Source: a virus. Taken from it: a DNA stretch of 64,000 nt. Under the pieces are notes generated by a model. That model saw only the letters and a list, made by a program, of their open reading frames with translations. It had not been told where the DNA came from and made no database searches. Shown here in pieces: positions 18,957-26,741 of the stretch (position 1 is its first letter; each line of letters starts with the position of its first letter). The DNA lies in the IMG/VR virus record IMGVR_UViG_3300032086_003797, positions 62,001 to 126,000 of that record; one strand, written 5' to 3'. A program made the translations under genes and the position numbers.

Positions 18957-19094
18957 ATGCTATACACGCTAAAGGTAGTAGCAACCATGATCGTAGCCTT
19001 TGCAGGAGGTATAGTATTAAACAGGTTGCTTTATAGATTCTTCGATTGGTTCTTAGATCTTATAGAAAGTTTTGATGAAGAGAACAGGCACTAA
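18957..19094 (+). CDS. 45-residue membrane protein
   Basis: One hydrophobic helix (VVATMIVAFAGGIVL) and a charged tail. Its last base is the first base of the next gene. Confidence 0.5.
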   Translation: MLYTLKVVATMIVAFAGGIVLNRLLYRFFDWFLDLIESFDEENRH

Positions 19095-19282
19095 TGCATA
19101 AGCGATATGATAGATACCCAGCATGGACCGACGCCCTAGCAGAACATAAGAGATGGAGCAACAGAGGCAAGTCTTGGACCAAAGAGTATATGAGATTATA
19201 CAAACGAGCCACACAAGAACAAGCAGAAGAGGAGTGGTACAACAGGCCACCCGATTCATATCATAAACCACAGGAGTATTAG
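19094..19282 (+). CDS. Small basic Trp-rich protein
   Basis: 62 residues with five Trp and many Arg/Lys/Glu. It sits between a membrane peptide and the HNH gene. Function unknown. Confidence 0.6.
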   Translation: MHKRYDRYPAWTDALAEHKRWSNRGKSWTKEYMRLYKRATQEQAEEEWYNRPPDSYHKPQEY

Positions 19283-19286
19283 TAGC

Positions 19287-19985
19287 ATGTCACGATTTGG
19301 AAAAACAGCAGGTGGTAACCGACGCAGGCACCCTCTTCGACAAGACGATTGGCAAGATCCCAAGACCTATGTGGCTAGGCGACTTGTGGTAGAAGCCAGG
19401 AACTACGACAAGAACAGTGATTCTATGAAGACGGTCGCCGATCGTTTCAGGTGGGCAGCCGACGCTTGGATAAGCAGTGGCTATAGCGACGATGAGCTAC
19501 AAACACATCTTTGTAACTATTGTGGCGAAGAGAAGCCATTCTATGATTATTATTCTAAAAGCGAAATAAGGTGCAAAGAGTGTCAACCTAAAAGACAATC
19601 GGTTCCTATCAATACTCCCGAGCGAATCAGGAAGAGGATCGCCACCGCTTACGTTATCACCATCAAGCACGAATTGGGCAAGGGAAACAATAAATATATC
19701 TCTAATCCCATTCCTATTGTATGGGACGAGATAGAGAAACACTTGGGATACAACAAGGAAGATCTACTAAGGCATTTAGAGAGCAGGTTTGAGCCTTGGA
19801 TGGATTGGAGTTGTTGGGGGCGCACCAGAAAAAATCAAGATGGTAAGTGTTGGGAGATCGATCATATCAAACCCAGGAGCACTTACGAATACACAGGAAT
19901 CAACACACCAGAGTTCAAAGAGATTTGGAGCTTGGGGAATATTAGACCATTATCTCGCAAAGAGAACACAGCAAAGGGAGCATAA
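19287..19985 (+). CDS. HNH endonuclease-like protein
   Basis: The 232-residue protein has a zinc-ribbon (CNYCGEEKPF and CKEC, about 71-96) and a C-terminal HNH core (EIDHIKPRSTY, then WSLGNIRPLSRKEN, about 192-228). This architecture is common in phage homing or packaging-associated endonucleases. It sits in line with its neighbours, and nothing here shows a homing insertion. Confidence 0.8.
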   Translation: MSRFGKTAGGNRRRHPLRQDDWQDPKTYVARRLVVEARNYDKNSDSMKTVADRFRWAADAWISSGYSDDELQTHLCNYCGEEKPFYDYYSKSEIRCKECQPKRQSVPINTPERIRKRIATAYVITIKHELGKGNNKYISNPIPIVWDEIEKHLGYNKEDLLRHLESRFEPWMDWSCWGRTRKNQDGKCWEIDHIKPRSTYEYTGINTPEFKEIWSLGNIRPLSRKENTAKGA

Positions 19986-19991
19986 GGAGTT

Positions 19992-20192
19992 ATGACAAGT
20001 TACCATGTAGACAAGAAGCTCGACCAGTTGACCGAGAGATTCTCAGAAGAGATCAACAAGGTCATCGCAGGCTTTGGTCATGAGTTAGAATACTTTCAAG
20101 ACAGAGTAGAACGCCTTGAGAAAAACCACAAGCGGACCCAAATGAAGCTAGGATTCCTAAGCCTCGTGGTTCTGCTAAGTTTCATCCTATAA
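19992..20192 (+). CDS. Coiled-coil protein with C-terminal membrane helix
   Basis: 66 residues. A heptad helix ends in LGFLSLVVLLSFIL. AAGGAG precedes the ATG. Confidence 0.6.
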   Translation: MTSYHVDKKLDQLTERFSEEINKVIAGFGHELEYFQDRVERLEKNHKRTQMKLGFLSLVVLLSFIL

Positions 20193-20212
20193 GCAGCGGG
20201 CGACAAATAATA

Positions 20213-20629
20213 ATGTTTGAATTAGAAAACCCCAATAAAGAAGAAATGATAGAACACATCTATAAGATTGCAGATGAGTATATCCAGAAGAGCATAGATG
20301 ATCCTAATGGAGAGTTAGCTTATCAAGAAACAGAATGGAGAACCCCAGGTAACTGGTTTGCTTCTATCGAGGATATCGAAGGTTGGGTTAAGTTGATCAC
20401 TTCGCATAACAACTTCTATGGTTATGTTACAAGAGAGTTATATAAGTTAGGCTTCTATGATGAAATAGGTAATGAATACAGTGGTAGTGCTTTCAGCCGA
20501 ATGTGGCATGGCAGAGAAGGACTTGCTGCCAAGGGTGAGTACGGAGTGACCGATGTGCCTATTAATCAATTGAGGATACAACGGAACAAGAAAAGAAGAG
20601 CCGCCAGGGGCAGCACCTTTCGTGTTTAG
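20213..20629 (+). CDS. Unrecognised 138-residue protein
   Basis: It has an acidic N-terminal half, aromatic residues in the middle, and a very basic end (NKKRRAARGST). It is the last gene before a 396-base non-coding stretch. Confidence 0.65.
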   Translation: MFELENPNKEEMIEHIYKIADEYIQKSIDDPNGELAYQETEWRTPGNWFASIEDIEGWVKLITSHNNFYGYVTRELYKLGFYDEIGNEYSGSAFSRMWHGREGLAAKGEYGVTDVPINQLRIQRNKKRRAARGSTFRV

Positions 20630-21025
20630 TAACTTTGCCTAATATTTGTGCATAGTTGTGTTTAGGAGTGACAATAAATGGGCGTTTTTTTTCAAGTTGA
20701 CAGCAAAGTCATAGGGGTGCCTACTTTTTGTGCAAAAGGATTGCTTATTAATTGTGCAAAAATAAGGTTTTGATTATAAAATAGGCACAGTGTGACATTA
20801 TTGTCATAGTGACCTTGGAGGTGCGAAGAGACCTAATACATAGATGATGTAAAGTCGTCAAGAAGATTATTTAGCAGGCTAAAGGGAATAAACTCTCATT
20901 ATACACCATATACTATTGGTTGTTAAAGCAGGTTTTCGCAGGAGAAAAAAGTGAAAAAAGTTTAGCAGTTTCCTTGACTCCCAGCGTATACATGGTAATA
21001 TAAGATGTAAGGGAGAGAGATTGAT
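20630..21025 (+). other. 396-base regulatory/non-coding region
   Basis: It holds three TTGTGCA repeats (20646, 20728, 20752). The last acts as a -35 box (TTGTGC) 17 bases before TATAAA (20775-20780). Just downstream is an inverted repeat TGACA-TTAT-TGTCA (20793-20806), then short hairpins (AGGT/ACCT at about 20819, TTTAG/CTAAA at about 20870). A possible 31-residue frame at 20678-20773 has AGGAG upstream, but its peptide is unlike anything known. Promoter cassette 3 ends the region. It could encode a small RNA or carry an operator. Confidence 0.5.
20974..21025 (+). promoter_or_regulatory. Promoter/leader cassette 3
   Basis: TTGACT, a 16-base spacer and TAATAT, then AAGATGTAAGGGAGAG. It differs from the other cassettes only by AAGATG in place of AAATTG. 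Confidence 0.85.
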
Positions 21026-22078
21026 ATGAGTGTAGACTTCAAAACCTTTGTGAACTTAGCGCCTGCGGTATCTGCCGCTCGCCTGCCTGTCCTGCTTCGT
21101 GGTCGCCACGGTGTTGGTAAAAGCCAGGTTGTTTACCAGATTGCTAAGAACATGGAGCTTCCAGTTGTGGAGCGCCGTGCTTCCCAAATGACCGAGGGTG
21201 ACTTGGTTGGCTTGCCCAGCATTGAGGGCAATCGCACCAGCTTCAATCCGCCAGACTGGTTCAAACAGGCTTGTGAAGAGCCCGTTGTCCTGTTTCTGGA
21301 CGAAGTTGACCGTGCCACCTTGGAAGTTCGCCAAGGTATCTTTGAGTTGACGGACAGTCGGAAGCTCAATGGGCACTACCTTCACGCTGATACGCTTGTG
21401 TTCGCTGCCATCAACGGTGGTGAGCACGGTGAGCAGTACCAAGTCAATGAGATGGACCCAGCGGAACTTGACCGTTGGTCAGTCTGGGACATTGAGCCTA
21501 CGGTTGAGGACTGGTTGTCCTGGGCTAAGGGCAATGTTGACTCCCTGGTTTGGGACTTCATCAACCAAAACCGTGATCACCTTGAGCACAACGGTGACAT
21601 CGAGCCCAACAAGCGGTACCCTAGCCGTCGTAGTTGGGATCGGCTGAACCAAGTGTTGGCAAAAGCTGACCTTCTGGAGTCCCCAGGTCCCCAGATGTTC
21701 GCCCTTGCTCAGTCCTTCGTGGGCTTCGAGGCTGCTGTCTCCTTCAATGACTTCGCTGCCAACTATGAGCGGCAGGTTACGGTTCAACAGTTGCTTGCTG
21801 GTGAGCGTGTGGAAGCCCTAGCTGGGTTCTCCCTAAATGATAACTGCGCTTTGATCGAGAAGCTTGACGCTTCTGGTGCGCTCAAAGAAGAAGACCTTAG
21901 CGAGGAACAGGTTGTGAACCTGGCTAAGTATTTCGTAACCCTTCCTAGCGAAGCTGCCATGAAGCTGTGGCAAGTTGTCGCTCGGATGCCACAACCCAAA
22001 GTGAAGCTGTTTCATGCTGCTGAGCTTGCTGACGGTGAATCCGTCGCTGGGTACCTGGCAAAGATCTTGGGAGCCTAA
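21026..22078 (+). CDS. MoxR-type AAA+ ATPase
   Basis: The 350-residue AAA+ protein has Walker A GRHGVGKS (26-33), Walker B VVLFLDEVD (87-95) and an arginine-rich sensor region. Placement next to a VWA protein is the hallmark of MoxR/RavA/CbbQ-type remodelling chaperones, which use ATP to activate or insert partners. All Arg codons sampled are CGN. It is cassette-driven and ends at a terminator, so the ATPase forms its own transcript. Confidence 0.85.
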   Translation: MSVDFKTFVNLAPAVSAARLPVLLRGRHGVGKSQVVYQIAKNMELPVVERRASQMTEGDLVGLPSIEGNRTSFNPPDWFKQACEEPVVLFLDEVDRATLEVRQGIFELTDSRKLNGHYLHADTLVFAAINGGEHGEQYQVNEMDPAELDRWSVWDIEPTVEDWLSWAKGNVDSLVWDFINQNRDHLEHNGDIEPNKRYPSRRSWDRLNQVLAKADLLESPGPQMFALAQSFVGFEAAVSFNDFAANYERQVTVQQLLAGERVEALAGFSLNDNCALIEKLDASGALKEEDLSEEQVVNLAKYFVTLPSEAAMKLWQVVARMPQPKVKLFHAAELADGESVAGYLAKILGA

Positions 22079-22116
22079 TCTCTACCCTTACACAACCAAG
22101 GTTCCTTTGAGATCGG

Positions 22117-22152
22117 CAGAGCCCACCGAAGTAATGGTGGGCTTCTGTTTTT
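22117..22152 (+). terminator. Rho-independent terminator after MoxR gene
   Basis: A GCCCACC/GGTGGGC stem extended by CAG/CTG with one bulge, then a T-rich tail. Confidence 0.8.
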
Positions 22153-22179
22153 AAAGGGCAAATAAATATAGTAGTTTAC

Positions 22180-22228
22180 TTGACAGGTAGCCATAGTGTG
22201 GTACTATAAATTGTAAGGAAGAGATGAA
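22180..22228 (+). promoter_or_regulatory. Promoter/leader cassette 4
   Basis: TTGACA, a 16-base spacer and TACTATAAATTG, then TAAGGAAGAG before the ATG. Confidence 0.85.
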
Positions 22229-23461
22229 ATGAGTTTTGATCTAAAACTACATGCTTATCGCTTACTGCTCAAAGAGCCTTTCTTTGCTGCTCTAAGTCGT
22301 AAGATTGAAAAGAAGGAAAACTATGGTATCCCTACTGCGGGTGTCAGAGTCAATCCTGAGAATGGTCACTTTGAGATGGCTTACAACCCAGACTTCTTTG
22401 AAGGTCTGAGTGATGTAGAAAAAGCTGGCGTACTCAAGCATGAGTTCTATCACTTGATCTTTGATCATGTTACCAGTCGTAAGCCAGAAGGCGTGCCACA
22501 CAAGAAGTGGAACATCGCTGCTGACCTGGCTATCAATAGCCACTTGGTTGGCGAGCTACCTGACAACTGCTGTATGCCTGGTGTCGCTCCCTTTGAAGAC
22601 ATGCCCAAGGGTGAGTCTGCTGAGTGGTACTTAGCCAACATGCCTGAGGACAAAGAGTCTGAGGGTGAGGGTGAAGGTAGCGGTGATGGCGCTGAGGGCG
22701 AGGGTGAGTCAGGAGAAGGTGGCGACTCTGGCGGGCAAGAAGAAAATAATGATAACGGCTCTGCTAGCCCTGGTAACTTTGATGATCACTCTGGCTGGGA
22801 AGAAGCTGCCAGTAGTGAGGTAGCCCAGATGGCTAAGGAGCGACTCAAGAACGCCATCAAAGAAGCTGCCCAAGAAGCTGCTCAAGCTTCAGGAGGCTGG
22901 GGCTCAGTGTCAGGTGAGGTACGCAAAGAGATCATGAAGCGCCTTGAGACCAAGGTAGACTGGCGCAAGGTCCTTCGCTACTTCATCAAGACCAGCCAGC
23001 GTGCCAGCAAGAGCAGCACGGTAAAGCGGATTGATAAGCGTTACCCCTACATCCATCCAGGCAAGAAGGTACGGCGGCAAGCTAAGATTGCAATTGCCAT
23101 CGATCAGTCTGGTAGTGTTAGTGATGAGATGCTAGAAGCTTTCTTTGCTGAGTTGAATAACCTGGCTAAGCTTGCTGAGTTCACCGTGGTACCCTTCGAT
23201 ACCCAGGTCGATCAGGATAAGGTCTACGTCTGGAAGAAAGGCAAGAGCCAAAAGGCTGAGCGTGTGATGTGTGGCGGTACCTGCTTTGATGCTCCAACCG
23301 AATGGGCTAACAACAACAGCGTGGATGGCATCATTATCCTAACGGATATGGAAGCCCCCAAGCCCAAGCGGTGCAAGGCGCAGCGGATGTGGCTAACGGA
23401 TGCTCGGGGTGCTAGCCGTCCCTACTTCCAAACCAATGAGCGAGTGATCGCCGTAGACTAA
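22229..23461 (+). CDS. VWA domain protein with metallopeptidase-like N-domain (DUF2201 type)
   Basis: Residues 1-130 carry a zinc-protease-like motif, LKHEFYHLIFDH (HExxH at 71-75). Residues 138-185 are an acidic Gly/Glu/Ser linker. The C-terminal third is a von Willebrand A domain with the MIDAS signature DQSGSVSDEML and later TDMEAP. Proteins of this layout pair with MoxR ATPases. It probably acts as the metal-dependent adaptor or effector of the preceding AAA+ protein, perhaps remodelling a host complex. It has its own cassette and CGN-rich codon use. Confidence 0.85.
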   Translation: MSFDLKLHAYRLLLKEPFFAALSRKIEKKENYGIPTAGVRVNPENGHFEMAYNPDFFEGLSDVEKAGVLKHEFYHLIFDHVTSRKPEGVPHKKWNIAADLAINSHLVGELPDNCCMPGVAPFEDMPKGESAEWYLANMPEDKESEGEGEGSGDGAEGEGESGEGGDSGGQEENNDNGSASPGNFDDHSGWEEAASSEVAQMAKERLKNAIKEAAQEAAQASGGWGSVSGEVRKEIMKRLETKVDWRKVLRYFIKTSQRASKSSTVKRIDKRYPYIHPGKKVRRQAKIAIAIDQSGSVSDEMLEAFFAELNNLAKLAEFTVVPFDTQVDQDKVYVWKKGKSQKAERVMCGGTCFDAPTEWANNNSVDGIIILTDMEAPKPKRCKAQRMWLTDARGASRPYFQTNERVIAVD

Positions 23462-23498
23462 TTGACACCTTGAAATAAAGCGACAGGAGATTGACGCT

Positions 23499-23723
23499 AT
23501 GAAAGATACAGAGGACCTCTTCGTGCTGGACAAGTTTGGCGGGGAGATAAACATTAATAACTTACCAGAGGTAGTAGCCCATGCTAATGCTAAGTGGGCT
23601 AACCTGCATCCTGCCTTAGACCAAGCCTACCAACAGCTTATGATCAATGAAGCCTTCTGGTGTTACCCTCATCACTATGAGTTCAGTAAGCTACCCCATT
23701 GGCATCAGCTAGGTATTGCTTGA
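23499..23723 (+). CDS. Unrecognised 74-residue protein
   Basis: AGGAGA precedes the ATG. The protein is rich in His, Trp and Tyr (CYPHHYEFSKLPHWHQ). Its end overlaps the next promoter. Confidence 0.6.
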   Translation: MKDTEDLFVLDKFGGEININNLPEVVAHANAKWANLHPALDQAYQQLMINEAFWCYPHHYEFSKLPHWHQLGIA

Positions 23724-23753
23724 CAGGCTGCTGTAGTATGCTATAATAGGTAA
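23720..23753 (+). promoter_or_regulatory. Consensus promoter TTGACA-N16-TATAAT
   Basis: Perfect sigma70 hexamers (23720-23725 and 23742-23747) with the same 16-base spacing as the cassettes. The sequence after the -10 box is AGGTAAGG instead of AAATTGTAAGG. Confidence 0.8.
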
Positions 23754-23840
23754 GGTGCTATGGGTGGCCCCCACCCCCCTGGGGTACCCATGGGCCCCCT
23801 CCCTACGGGTATTATGTAGGTGGGTACTGGGGAGGGTATA
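23754..23840 (+). other. GC-rich self-complementary leader
   Basis: An unusual run of C and G tracts in an AT-rich genome. ATGGGT (23760-23765) can pair with ACCCAT (23786-23791), and CCCTCCC (23797-23803) with GGGAGGG (23830-23836). It would form the 5' end of the transcript from the promoter just upstream. It may be a stabilising leader, a small RNA or a protein-binding site. Confidence 0.5.
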
Positions 23841-23865
23841 TAAGCCGCCTAAGGACGTTAACGAC

Positions 23866-23949
23866 GTGTATGAAAATTTTGTAGAATTTAGAAAACTTGA
23901 AAAATTGCAAATTAAAAAATTGAGACTTTTTGGAAAAGAAAATGACTAA
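23866..23949 (+). CDS. Possible 27-residue basic peptide
   Basis: A GTG start 10 bases after AAGGA gives a Lys/Leu-rich helix. The frame is open further upstream through the GC-rich leader, but that part looks non-coding. It overlaps the next gene by 8 bases. Confidence 0.35.
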   Translation: MYENFVEFRKLEKLQIKKLRLFGKEND

Positions 23950-24109
23950 CTTAGAACTAGAACAATTCGTAAGAGCGTTCCTAACATTAGAGCGTGCAGT
24001 AACAGCCCTGTACTCTTTGACAACAGATATAAAAGAAAGAGTCGACCTCCTGGAGGATAAGCTCGATCTAATGGATAAAAGTATTCTAAAACCAGATGGT
24101 ATTCAATAA
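23942..24109 (+). CDS. 55-residue coiled-coil protein
   Basis: Continuous heptad pattern (LTTDIKERVDLLEDKLDLMD). No other motif. Confidence 0.55.
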   Translation: MTNLELEQFVRAFLTLERAVTALYSLTTDIKERVDLLEDKLDLMDKSILKPDGIQ

Positions 24110-24118
24110 GGAGGCACC

Positions 24119-24286
24119 ATGGACTTGGTAGATAAGATTATGACGTATGAAGCTGGTGGGCTAGATGATGCAGAGGTTGTCGAGCTATACCAAGAGCTAC
24201 ACGATACAGGCATCCTATGGGAGCTACAGGGGCACTACGGTCGACGTGCGTCCCTAATGCTGCAAGAGGGGATGATCGGGCAATGA
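24119..24286 (+). CDS. Small conserved phage protein (DUF7417-like)
   Basis: The 55-residue protein follows the pattern DLVDKIMTYEAGGLDD...ELYQELHDTG...LQGHYGR that I recall from a very common small phage protein without known function. GGAGGCACC precedes the ATG. Confidence 0.7.
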   Translation: MDLVDKIMTYEAGGLDDAEVVELYQELHDTGILWELQGHYGRRASLMLQEGMIGQ

Positions 24287-24480
24287 GTATCCAGCTAGGC
24301 AGCTTAGTAAAAATAAGCGTGCCCCTGATGGCAGGTGACGCACCAGAGTTGCAAGGCATCTTGGTTGAGATTAAACCTATGCAGACAGAAATAAATAAAG
24401 GTAAACATCTTTGCAGAATCATGCTAAATGAAGGTGGCGAAGAATACTGTTTGCTAACAGACTTGAAATTGGTAAAATGA
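24283..24480 (+). CDS. GSLV-motif small protein
   Basis: 65 residues beginning MSIQLGSLVKIS, then beta strands with an acidic loop. The ATGA overlap sets the start. First of five consecutive or near-consecutive members of this family. Confidence 0.65.
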   Translation: MSIQLGSLVKISVPLMAGDAPELQGILVEIKPMQTEINKGKHLCRIMLNEGGEEYCLLTDLKLVK

Positions 24481-24683
24481 TAATGGGCATTGGTTCCTTA
24501 GTACAACAAACAATCCGTGGCGGGCTCCATAGCGGTCAAGTCGTCTCATCGACTTTAGGTTTGATTGTAAATGAACTTAAAGAACCAGGCGCACTACCAC
24601 AGTTCAAAGTGGATTGGTTCAAGGGACCTGACCGAGGTAAGCAGCTTTGGTATTACAAGCATGATTTAAAGGAGGCTGAATGA
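24477..24683 (+). CDS. GSLV-motif small protein
   Basis: 68 residues beginning MIMGIGSLVQQT, with a Trp-rich end (KVDWFKGPDRGKQLWYY). ATGA overlap with the previous gene and TGAGC overlap with the next. Confidence 0.65.
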   Translation: MIMGIGSLVQQTIRGGLHSGQVVSSTLGLIVNELKEPGALPQFKVDWFKGPDRGKQLWYYKHDLKEAE

Positions 24684-25063
24684 GCCAAGATAATATTGTA
24701 ACGTTAGAGAACCCTGGTTGGGACTACAAGTATGTAGCAAAAATCGGGGAAGACCATCACTTCTACTTAGCTAAGCTGACGAGGGAGAGTTTCATCCAGC
24801 TTTGGCAAGCGTGTAATAGCGTGGAGCAGTTCAAGGCGTCGTATGAAGCCATGGGGGGTGGGACATGTCGCCTCCCGCACGAGGGTGCAACACCTGTCCC
24901 AGTGGAGTCCGTACACAAAATCCAGTATACGGTAGATGTGCTTAGGAAAAAGAATATCACCCTAAAGGACTACGATGCGAATGATCCCGCCGAAGAAGCC
25001 ATGTGGGGAGACTTACGGAGGCTAGCGAGTGCCCACTCAAGGCGACAAGTTCAAGGTAGGTGA
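24680..25063 (+). CDS. Unrecognised 127-residue protein
   Basis: Mixed alpha/beta and acidic, with no GSLV motif. It is embedded among GSLV-family genes and overlaps the next one by 35 bases. Confidence 0.6.
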   Translation: MSQDNIVTLENPGWDYKYVAKIGEDHHFYLAKLTRESFIQLWQACNSVEQFKASYEAMGGGTCRLPHEGATPVPVESVHKIQYTVDVLRKKNITLKDYDANDPAEEAMWGDLRRLASAHSRRQVQGR

Positions 25064-25244
25064 CCTTGTAAAGTTTCCGCCTAATCATCTACTGGGTGGT
25101 GTCGGGGGTAATCTCTACATTGTCGTAAGGCAGCACGAGGGCGGCTTTATATATGTGCATAACGCCTGCCCCAAAGAGTACGGCAATACGGAGGCAATGC
25201 TTTATCATGAGGATGACTTTGTGCTCTACTCGACGGCACCATAA
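25029..25244 (+). CDS. GDLV-motif small protein
   Basis: 71 residues with KFKVGDLVKFPP, followed by LYIVVRQHEGGFIYV, a regular beta pattern. The GTG start lies inside the previous gene. Confidence 0.6.
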   Translation: MPTQGDKFKVGDLVKFPPNHLLGGVGGNLYIVVRQHEGGFIYVHNACPKEYGNTEAMLYHEDDFVLYSTAP

Positions 25245-25348
25245 GCTTGAAAACACTTGTTGCGTTTCTATTGCAAAAAATACTTGGACTACGGTAGTCC
25301 TGCCTATGTGCCTGCAAAGAGTAATATTTATCAAAGGTAGCCGTTTAA

Positions 25349-25522
25349 GTGAGAACTATAAGAAAAAAAGAAGTGACCAAGGGGGCTGCCGTAGCCTACC
25401 TACTATATGGAAGGACACCACAGTGGATCAAACTCACAAAAAGCGCAGGACGCCTGCGATCGCCTAACGCCGACGTTAAGACAAAAGTTAATAAAAAAAA
25501 TTACGGAAACTTCTATTGGTGA
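25349..25522 (+). CDS. Possible 57-residue basic protein
   Basis: A GTG-started frame follows an in-frame stop and has AAAGG 11 bases upstream. The product is protein-like (GAAVAYLLYGRTPQWIKLTK) and basic. It overlaps the next frame by 116 bases. A further short frame (25257-25340, 27 residues, no ribosome site) lies in the gap before it. Confidence 0.4.
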   Translation: MRTIRKKEVTKGAAVAYLLYGRTPQWIKLTKSAGRLRSPNADVKTKVNKKNYGNFYW

Positions 25523-25841
25523 CCTGGTGGAATCTAAGTTTGTTATTTATGGACCTGCGTTTACGATGGACGGCTATGAAGCTTCCTATGGGTCTGGACC
25601 TGGGCATCAAGGGATCGGTACTAGCTCACAAAAAATTTACGCCGACTTGTTGGATGAGATTTATGCTGGTACGAGCGTTAGTGTCGAGAGGGGTACCCTG
25701 GGTATCGTGATCGGCATGACAACTTTTAACGTGCATGTGCATTGGCTACCTAAAGGACCTAAGTGGTGGATATTTCCCGAGGAATATAATATTGTCTCAA
25801 AAAATAAAGAGGATACCTTTAGGATCTCTGGTTCGCATTAA
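25407..25841 (+). CDS. GDLV-motif protein, start uncertain
   Basis: The GDLVESKFVIYG motif lies 39 residues into the longest frame, and the part after it resembles the family. ATG at 25407 has no ribosome site and overlaps the 57-residue frame. A non-standard or downstream start nearer the motif, where other members begin, is plausible. Confidence 0.5.
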   Translation: MEGHHSGSNSQKAQDACDRLTPTLRQKLIKKITETSIGDLVESKFVIYGPAFTMDGYEASYGSGPGHQGIGTSSQKIYADLLDEIYAGTSVSVERGTLGIVIGMTTFNVHVHWLPKGPKWWIFPEEYNIVSKNKEDTFRISGSH

Positions 25842-26034
25842 GCACTACGCCGACTTTGATGAGCAAGAAGATCTTTATATTGTGGTAGGTTTGGAGCCTA
25901 TGAGCCCATACGAGCTAAATAGCCATAGGGCAGAGCATTATACATTTTGTTATGTTTTAGCGCCTGCTGGTGACCCTGATGATTTTAAAAAATATCATTA
26001 TCATAATGAGCTAATTGTGGTATCATCAAGTTAG
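25792..26034 (+). CDS. GSLV-motif small protein
   Basis: The TTG at 25792 has GAGGAA 7 bases upstream and is preferred to the longer GTG frame. 80 residues beginning MSQKIKRIPLGSLVRIKHY, then LYIVVGLEP as in the 25029 protein. Confidence 0.6.
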   Translation: MSQKIKRIPLGSLVRIKHYADFDEQEDLYIVVGLEPMSPYELNSHRAEHYTFCYVLAPAGDPDDFKKYHYHNELIVVSSS

Positions 26035-26045
26035 GAGATAACTGT

Positions 26046-26168
26046 ATGACTGAATCGATTGTAATGGGGCTGCTTGCGTTTATAGCCTGGGTTGGGTTTA
26101 GTACGGTGATTACATTTGTTATTGCGTCGGCTTTCTTTGGACTGCCGAATAAAAAGGAGAAGCGTTAG
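26046..26168 (+). CDS. 40-residue membrane protein
   Basis: AGGAGATA precedes the ATG. One long hydrophobic segment (VMGLLAFIAWVGFSTVITFV) with a basic tail. Its last base is the first of the Smr gene. Confidence 0.55.
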   Translation: MTESIVMGLLAFIAWVGFSTVITFVIASAFFGLPNKKEKR

Positions 26169-26425
26169 TGAATAAGCTAGACCTACATGGCACACCTCAT
26201 GATGAGGTAAAAAATTTAACGGCGAGCTTTATCGAAAAAAATCTGCGGCGAGCGAGTATTCTTGAGGTCGTCACTGGACATAGTAACACCATGAGGGATA
26301 TCGTGCTGGACGTCCTGACTCAATATAATCTTGAGTGGTATCTCGGTACTGGAAATCTTGAGGGGTCAATCAAAGTGATCGTGGATGACTACTCGGAGTA
26401 TTATGATGACTATATTGATAATTAA
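26168..26425 (+). CDS. Smr-domain nuclease-like protein
   Basis: The 85-residue protein is a stand-alone Smr domain: LDLHGTPHDEV (4-14), EVVTGHS (33-39), MRDIVLDVL and a final beta strand. Smr domains nick branched DNA or cleave RNA on stalled ribosomes. The GTG start overlaps the previous stop. Confidence 0.85.
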   Translation: MNKLDLHGTPHDEVKNLTASFIEKNLRRASILEVVTGHSNTMRDIVLDVLTQYNLEWYLGTGNLEGSIKVIVDDYSEYYDDYIDN

Positions 26426-26741
26426 TATTTTGTTGGCGAGTCCGCAAATCGAATGTCCCCGAGTCCTGCCTGGAAGTGAGACACCGCTGCCTGCTGGTGT
26501 TAGCCTGTCACGAGAGGATGAACTACTACAACGTGTAGCTTGTTTTTGTAGTCGAGTGATGGAACAAGAGCGCACTTGCTTAGAAAGAGCTTTCACTCGG
26601 CAGGCTAGGGAGCGGTGCAAGGAAACAACTGCTGCTTGGGTTAGACAAAATCTGGCGCTGCCTCGCAACTGGGTCGAGGCTGGTGGTGTAGCGCCTCCAC
26701 CAAACCGATCGATGCCAAGAAATATTAGGGTGGTATATTGA
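26406..26741 (+). CDS. Secreted Cys-containing protein
   Basis: The start at 26406 lies 7 bases after GGAG. The N-terminus (TILIINILLAS) is a short signal peptide. The mature protein has four or five Cys and many Arg/Glu, suggesting a disulfide-bonded periplasmic protein. It is coupled to the PilX-like gene. Confidence 0.55.
   Translation: MTILIINILLASPQIECPRVLPGSETPLPAGVSLSREDELLQRVACFCSRVMEQERTCLERAFTRQARERCKETTAAWVRQNLALPRNWVEAGGVAPPPNRSMPRNIRVVY

Noticed and set aside
19287-19985. Homing-endonuclease insertion
   Set aside because: No split gene, intron or flanking repeat is visible around the HNH gene.
25153-25467. 104-residue frame
   Set aside because: It overlaps better-supported frames, has a low-complexity shadow-like composition and lacks a ribosome site.
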